Assembly (NCBI GenBank): GCA_031279895.1
Contig: JAITHR010000086.1
Coordinates: 1-8,129 of the forward strand
Direction: 5' to 3'
Source of the DNA: Spirochaetaceae bacterium
GTDB taxonomy: Bacteria; Spirochaetota; Spirochaetia; Treponematales; Breznakiellaceae
Length of the DNA stretch: 8,129 bases
The notes below the pieces were generated by a model, which saw only the letters and a list, made by a program, of their open reading frames with translations, made no database searches and was not told the origin of the DNA. Below are positions 4,725-8,129 of this stretch, piece after piece; the stretch's first letter is position 1, and each line of letters begins with the position of its first letter. Position numbers and translations under genes: made by a program.

Positions 4725-7463
4725 TTACACCCGCGGTTTGCGGATACGGGGCCTGCCCTTTTTCCGCGCCGCCCGCTGGCTCGGCGCTTTTGCCGAAACG
4801 TCGTGATTTTTCAGTATGGCCTGCGCCGCGGCAAGGCGTGCGATAGGTACGCGGTAGGGTGAACACGACACGTAACTCAAACCGGAGCGGTAACAAAAAT
4901 CAATGGTCGCGGGATCCCCGCCGTGTTCGCCGCAGATACCGATTTTAAGATCTTTTTTGAAGTGCCGGCCCTTTTCCACCGCGCCGGTGATAAGCTGCCC
5001 CACGCCTCCTTCGTCAATGGACTTGAAAGGATCGTCCTCAAGCACTCCTTTTTCAAGGTAAGCCGGCAGGAATGAGGCCGCGTCGTCCCTGCTGAAGGCA
5101 AAGGTCATCTGGGTAAGGTCGTTGGTGCCGAAACTGAAGAAGTCCGCGTATTCCGCAACCCTGTCGGCGCGGAGCGCGGCTCTGGGAACCTCGATCATGG
5201 TGCCTATCTTGACCGCCACTGACACGTTGGTTTCGGTGAATACTTTATGGAGGATTTTCTCCGCGCTTGGACGGAGCAGGCCAAGCTCCCTTTCGTCGCA
5301 CACGATCGGTATCATAATCTCCGGGGTTACGGGAATGTTCTGGCGCACGCACTCGACCGCCGCAAGCGCGATGGCTTCCACCTGCATATCGTAGATTTCG
5401 GGATAGGTAACCGCAAGGCGGCATCCCCTGTGTCCGAGCATCGGATTGGCTTCGTGGAGCTTCTCGATTTTCGGGAGGAGTGTATGGGAGGACACCCGGA
5501 GGTGTTCCGCAAGCTCTTCGATTTCTTCTTTCGTATGCGGGACGAACTCATGGAGCGGCGGGTCGAGGAGCCGGATAGTTACGGGCCTGCCTTCCATCGC
5601 CTTGAAGATTCCGAAAAAGTCCTGCTGCTGGAGCGGGAGGATCTGCTTGAGCGCCGCTTTCCGTTCCGCTTCGGTGTCTGCTACGATCATGGCGCGGAAG
5701 TGGATGAGCTTGCTCTTGTCAAAGAACATGTGCTCGGTGCGGCACAGTCCCACCCCTTCGGCGCCGAACTTGAAAGCCCGCTGCGCGTCTTCCGGCAGGT
5801 CCGCGTTGGTACGCACCTCAAACCCGCGGATATGCCCGCGGACAGCGGATGCCCGCACCTCGTCGCACCATCCCAGGAAAGTCCGGGCCATCTCGTTTTC
5901 GGAAATATCCGTCTTTATAAGGGGAAGCTCGCCCTGATACACGCTGCCGGTGGAACCGTCTATCGTAATCCAGTCCCCCTCGTCAAACGAGGCGGCGCCT
6001 ATCTCCACTTTTTTCCCCTTTATCGTAACGCCCTTGGCGCCCGCGATGCAGGGCGTTCCCATGCCGCGGGCCACGACCGCCGCGTGGCTGGTCATGCCGC
6101 CTGTGGAGGTCAGGATTCCCTGTGAAACCACCATGCCGCCGATGTCTTCGGGGCTGGTTTCCTGGCGCACCAACAGGACCCGCTCGCCCCTTCCGTGCCA
6201 CTCTTCCGCGTCTTTGGCGGAGAACACGATCCGCCCGGCAGCGGCGCCAGGGGATGCGTTAAGTCCTTTCGTCAGGGAAACGGCCCGTTTCAGCGCTTCG
6301 GGATCAATGCGGGGGTGGAGGAGCTGGTCCAAATGTTCCGGCCCCACGCGGAAAATCGCGGTTTTCTTGTCAATGAGCTTCTCTTCAACCATGTCGAGCG
6401 CCGCTTTGAGCGCCGCGGCGCCGGAGCGCTTCCCGTTTCTCGTCTGGAGAAGGAACAGTTTCCCCTGCTGCACGGTGAACTCCATGTCCTGCATATCCCG
6501 AAAATGGTTCTCCAGCTTGTCCCGTATCCGCATAAGCTCGTCGTAAATAGGCTTGTTTTCTTTTTCCAGGGCGCTTATCTTTTCCGGCGTCCTTATGCCC
6601 GCAACCACGTCCTCGCCCTGGGCGTTCATAAGGTATTCGCCGTAAAACACGTTCTCCCCGGTGGACGGATCCCTGCTGAAACAGACGCCGGTTCCCGAAT
6701 CGTCGCCGAAATTGCCGAAAACCATGGACTGCACGTTTACCGCGGTGCCTTTGATATTTTTTATCCCGCTTATCTGCCGGTATTTAATGGCCCGCTCGTT
6801 CATCCACGACCCGAATACCGCGTTGATAGCGCCCCACAACTGCTCCATCGGGTCCTGGGGAAAATCTTTTTCCGTGTGCTTCCGCACGATTTCTTTATAC
6901 CTGCCCACCAGCACTTCGAGATCTTCTTTATCAAGACAGGTATCCAGTTCCACCTGCCTTGCTTTCTTCACGTCAGACAGCGCTTCTTCAAAACGCTCGC
7001 TTGGTACGCGCATCACCACGTCGCCGTACATCTGAATAAAGCGCCGGTATGCGTCCCAGGCGAAACGGGGGTTGCCGGTATTTTGTGCAAGCCCCCGAAC
7101 CGCCCGGTCGTTCATACCCAGGTTAAGAATAGTGTCCATCATGCCCGGCATGGACACCGGCGCGCCGGAACGAACCGAGACGAGCAGGGGATCTTCAGGA
7201 TCCCCCAGCCTCTTTCCCATCACTTTCTCAAGTTTTCTAAGGTTCTTCAGCACCGCCTCTTCCAGTCCTTCGGGATACTGTTCCTTGTTTTCATAATACG
7301 CCGCGCAAACTTCGGTAGAAATCGTAAAACCCGCGGGAACCGGTATGCCGAGATTGGTCATCTCCGCCAAATTCGCGCCTTTGCCCCCAAGAATGTCCCG
7401 CATCTTGGCGTCGCCGTCTGATTTTCCCTCGCCGAAGAAGTACACGCTTTTCTGTTTTGCCAC
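4725..7463 (-). CDS. ppdK: Pyruvate,phosphate dikinase
   Basis: This cytoplasmic enzyme interconverts phosphoenolpyruvate, AMP and PPi with pyruvate, ATP and phosphate, and often serves PPi-linked glycolysis in anaerobes. The full 912-residue chain is present. The N-terminal nucleotide-binding domain includes GGKGANLAEM (26-35) and VRSGAPVSMPGMMDT (97-111). The swivelling phosphohistidine domain carries GGMTSHAAVVARGMG (445-459), with the phosphorylated His at 450 and Thr448 in the position that is regulatory in plants. The C-terminal PEP/pyruvate barrel has RLLDPPLHEF (621-630), FGTNDLTQMTF (768-778) and CGEHGGDP (834-841), with the proton-transfer Cys at 834. The start is GTG at 7463, supported by GGAGGG five bases upstream. 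The last roughly 35 residues form an unusually basic tail (SQRAARKKGRPRIRKPRV) beyond the usual length of about 875. The gene has its own promoter and terminator. Confidence 0.97.
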   Translation of the reverse strand: MAKQKSVYFFGEGKSDGDAKMRDILGGKGANLAEMTNLGIPVPAGFTISTEVCAAYYENKEQYPEGLEEAVLKNLRKLEKVMGKRLGDPEDPLLVSVRSGAPVSMPGMMDTILNLGMNDRAVRGLAQNTGNPRFAWDAYRRFIQMYGDVVMRVPSERFEEALSDVKKARQVELDTCLDKEDLEVLVGRYKEIVRKHTEKDFPQDPMEQLWGAINAVFGSWMNERAIKYRQISGIKNIKGTAVNVQSMVFGNFGDDSGTGVCFSRDPSTGENVFYGEYLMNAQGEDVVAGIRTPEKISALEKENKPIYDELMRIRDKLENHFRDMQDMEFTVQQGKLFLLQTRNGKRSGAAALKAALDMVEEKLIDKKTAIFRVGPEHLDQLLHPRIDPEALKRAVSLTKGLNASPGAAAGRIVFSAKDAEEWHGRGERVLLVRQETSPEDIGGMVVSQGILTSTGGMTSHAAVVARGMGTPCIAGAKGVTIKGKKVEIGAASFDEGDWITIDGSTGSVYQGELPLIKTDISENEMARTFLGWCDEVRASAVRGHIRGFEVRTNADLPEDAQRAFKFGAEGVGLCRTEHMFFDKSKLIHFRAMIVADTEAERKAALKQILPLQQQDFFGIFKAMEGRPVTIRLLDPPLHEFVPHTKEEIEELAEHLRVSSHTLLPKIEKLHEANPMLGHRGCRLAVTYPEIYDMQVEAIALAAVECVRQNIPVTPEIMIPIVCDERELGLLRPSAEKILHKVFTETNVSVAVKIGTMIEVPRAALRADRVAEYADFFSFGTNDLTQMTFAFSRDDAASFLPAYLEKGVLEDDPFKSIDEGGVGQLITGAVEKGRHFKKDLKIGICGEHGGDPATIDFCYRSGLSYVSCSPYRVPIARLAAAQAILKNHDVSAKAPSQRAARKKGRPRIRKPRV

Positions 7464-7468
7464 GAAAG

Positions 7469-7474
7469 CCCTCC
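7469..7474 (-). promoter_or_regulatory. ppdK: Ribosome binding site of ppdK supporting a GTG start
   Basis: GGAGGG lies five bases before the GTG at 7461-7463. No ATG nearby fits the conserved N-terminal sequence. Confidence 0.75.
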
Positions 7475-7531
7475 AGTATAAAAATAATAAAAATAGATTT
7501 GTTGAACCGCACCACTTTTCATTGGTTTTTT

Positions 7532-7561
7532 ATTATATCCCATATCACATTCAAGAGGCAA
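7532..7561 (-). promoter_or_regulatory. Candidate sigma-70-type promoter of ppdK
   Basis: Reading the minus strand, TTGCCT (7556-7561) and a perfect TATAAT (7532-7537) are separated by 18 bases. Transcription would start near 7525 and give a leader of about 60 bases before the GTG. The promoter sits in an AT-rich stretch next to the GC-rich repeat island. The -35 hexamer is of the same TTGCC type as that of the DUF1538 operon promoter. Confidence 0.55.
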
Positions 7562-7584
7562 TACAAAAAACATTTTTCTTTCCC

Positions 7585-7814
7585 CCGTCTCCGACGGCTT
7601 CAGCATGGCCGCCTGTTGTTTCAAAGTTGTGCAACACCCTGTCCGCCGGCGGCGCCGGAGGCACAGCATGGCCGCCTGTTGCTTCAAAGTAGTGCAACAC
7701 CTTGTCCGCCGGCGGCGCCGGAGGCACAATATGGCCGCCTGTTGCCTCTTAATGGTGCAACACCTTGTCCAGTTACTTCGCCGGTTGCTGTTTAGGCGCG
7801 GCTACGCTTCGCGC
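7585..7814 (-). repeat. Composite dispersed repeat, minus-orientation copy
   Basis: On the minus strand this reads, in order: the 20-base module (7795-7814, exact inverted match of 3049-3068), a spacer, the 43-base hairpin module amplified as the 63-bp tandem array, and finally CCGTCTCCGACGG (7586-7598), the hairpin that also opens each 74-bp repeat at 2337 and 2411. It therefore shares parts with both other repeat islands in the window. Confidence 0.75.
7601..7770. repeat. 63-bp tandem repeat, three copies, with conserved hairpin arms
   Basis: Copies begin at 7601, 7664 and 7727, an exact 63-base period. Copies 1 and 2 differ at three positions by hand count. Copy 3 keeps ATGGCCGCCTGTTG and GTGCAACACC but diverges between them and loses the GC-rich end after about 7770. 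Each copy holds TGTTGY and GCAACA arms around an 11-base loop. Copies 1 and 2 also carry CCGCCGGCGGCGCCGG, which contains further palindromes. Open frames through it on both strands exist because 63 is divisible by three. Confidence 0.9.
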
Positions 7815-7839
7815 AACGGCGGGCGGTTTCATAGCTTCC

Positions 7840-8129
7840 CTCCCCGCTTTACCACCACACCGCGCCGCCTTAGCACCACACCGCCCCGCTTTACCACCAC
7901 ACCTCCCCGCCTTACCACCACACCTCCGTGCCTTACCACCACACCTCCCCGCGTTATCACCCCGCCTCCCCGCTTCAGACACACCACGCCCCGCTTTGAC
8001 AACACAACTCCGCGTTTCAGTCACACGCCTTCCCGCTTTACCACCGCGCCGCCCCGCTTTACCACCACACCGCCCCGCTTTATCACCACACCTCCCCGCT
8101 TTACCACCACGCCGCCCCGCCTTACCACC
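7840..8129. repeat. 21-bp minisatellite, 14 units, running off the window
   Basis: The unit resembles CTCCCCGCTTTACCACCACA plus C and repeats with a strict 21-base period; the conserved G of CCGC falls at 7846, 7867, 7888 and so on to 8119. The middle units (about 7950-8030) are more diverged than those at the ends. One minus-strand frame stays open from the window edge to a TAA at 7773 and would encode GGKAGRC heptapeptides ending in a unique ARSVAAPKQQPAK tail. All three plus-strand frames through the consensus unit are also open, so openness is poor evidence for coding. I call it a repeat and leave a repetitive protein as a possibility. Confidence 0.9.

Larger units (their letters stand above)
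7464..8129. other. Gene-free region upstream of ppdK
   Basis: These 666 bases hold the ppdK leader and promoter (to about 7561), the 63-bp repeats, the shared 20-base module and the 21-bp minisatellite. Short open frames on both strands follow the repeat periods, and I see no start with a good ribosome site that leads to a recognisable protein. Confidence 0.6.

Noticed and set aside
6195..7421. Plus-strand open frame of about 408 codons opposite ppdK
   Set aside because: ppdK is unmistakable on the other strand. The antisense frame is a shadow of its GC-rich codons, rich in His/Arg/Pro with no recognisable domain.
7620..7690. Integron attC-like site (CAAC and GTTG arms around GC-rich palindromes)
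   Set aside because: The boxes do not fit the RYYYAAC/GTTRRRY consensus, no integrase is present, and there is no gene cassette between copies.
7358..7729. Minus-strand frame encoding MCLRRRRRTRCCTTLKQQAA-type repeats running into the ppdK leader
   Set aside because: It arises because the 63-bp repeat period is divisible by three. It overlaps the ppdK promoter and coding start in another frame and lacks a good ribosome site.
3049..7814. Transposon or insertion sequence defined by the inverted repeats
   Set aside because: No transposase or recombinase lies between them, the genes inside are ordinary metabolic genes, and the repeat ends are mosaic without terminal target duplications that I can see.
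7601..8129. CRISPR array
   Set aside because: Both arrays are head-to-tail repeats with no unique spacers between units, the periods are 63 and 21 bases, and no cas gene is visible.

Overview
The window looks like bacterial chromosome of moderately high GC. It holds five credible protein genes set between islands of non-coding, GC-rich repeats. Nothing in it fixes the species. The DUF1538/P-II pair, the PPi-linked pyruvate,phosphate dikinase (typical of anaerobic glycolysis) and the heavy load of GC-rich intergenic repeats would suit an anaerobic gut bacterium. My weak guess is a termite- or insect-gut Treponema-like spirochaete; this is inference only.

Layout. Positions 17-2241 (minus strand) hold a two-gene operon: a duplicated DUF1538 membrane protein followed, through an overlapping ATGA, by a two-domain P-II-like protein. 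Positions 2242-2645 have no gene and carry a roughly 74-bp tandem repeat and small hairpins. Positions 2646-2912 (minus) encode a small acidic protein of unknown function, visibly AT-richer than its surroundings. Positions 2913-3206 are a GC-rich repeat and hairpin island. Positions 3207-3587 (plus) encode a small three-helix membrane protein, convergent with an extended short-chain dehydrogenase/epimerase-like gene (3603-4640, minus). Upstream of that on the same strand, and separated by a strong terminator, is pyruvate,phosphate dikinase (4725-7463, minus) with its own promoter near 7532-7561. From 7585 to the window end there is no convincing gene: a 63-bp tandem repeat (three copies), a 20-bp sequence that recurs inverted at 3049-3068, and a strict 21-bp minisatellite that runs off the window.

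How the parts work together. The DUF1538/P-II operon is best read as a membrane transport-like protein with its own dedicated ligand-sensing regulator. Both proteins are internally duplicated, and the P-II gene has a well-formed internal ribosome binding site that could also yield the second P-II domain alone. The dikinase is a central carbon enzyme and appears to be transcribed separately. The repeat islands share modules in the same order but opposite orientation around 3.05-3.13 kb and 7.60-7.81 kb, so they form a composite repeat family and could support inversion of the segment between them. I see no transposase, integrase, CRISPR array, tRNA or rRNA.
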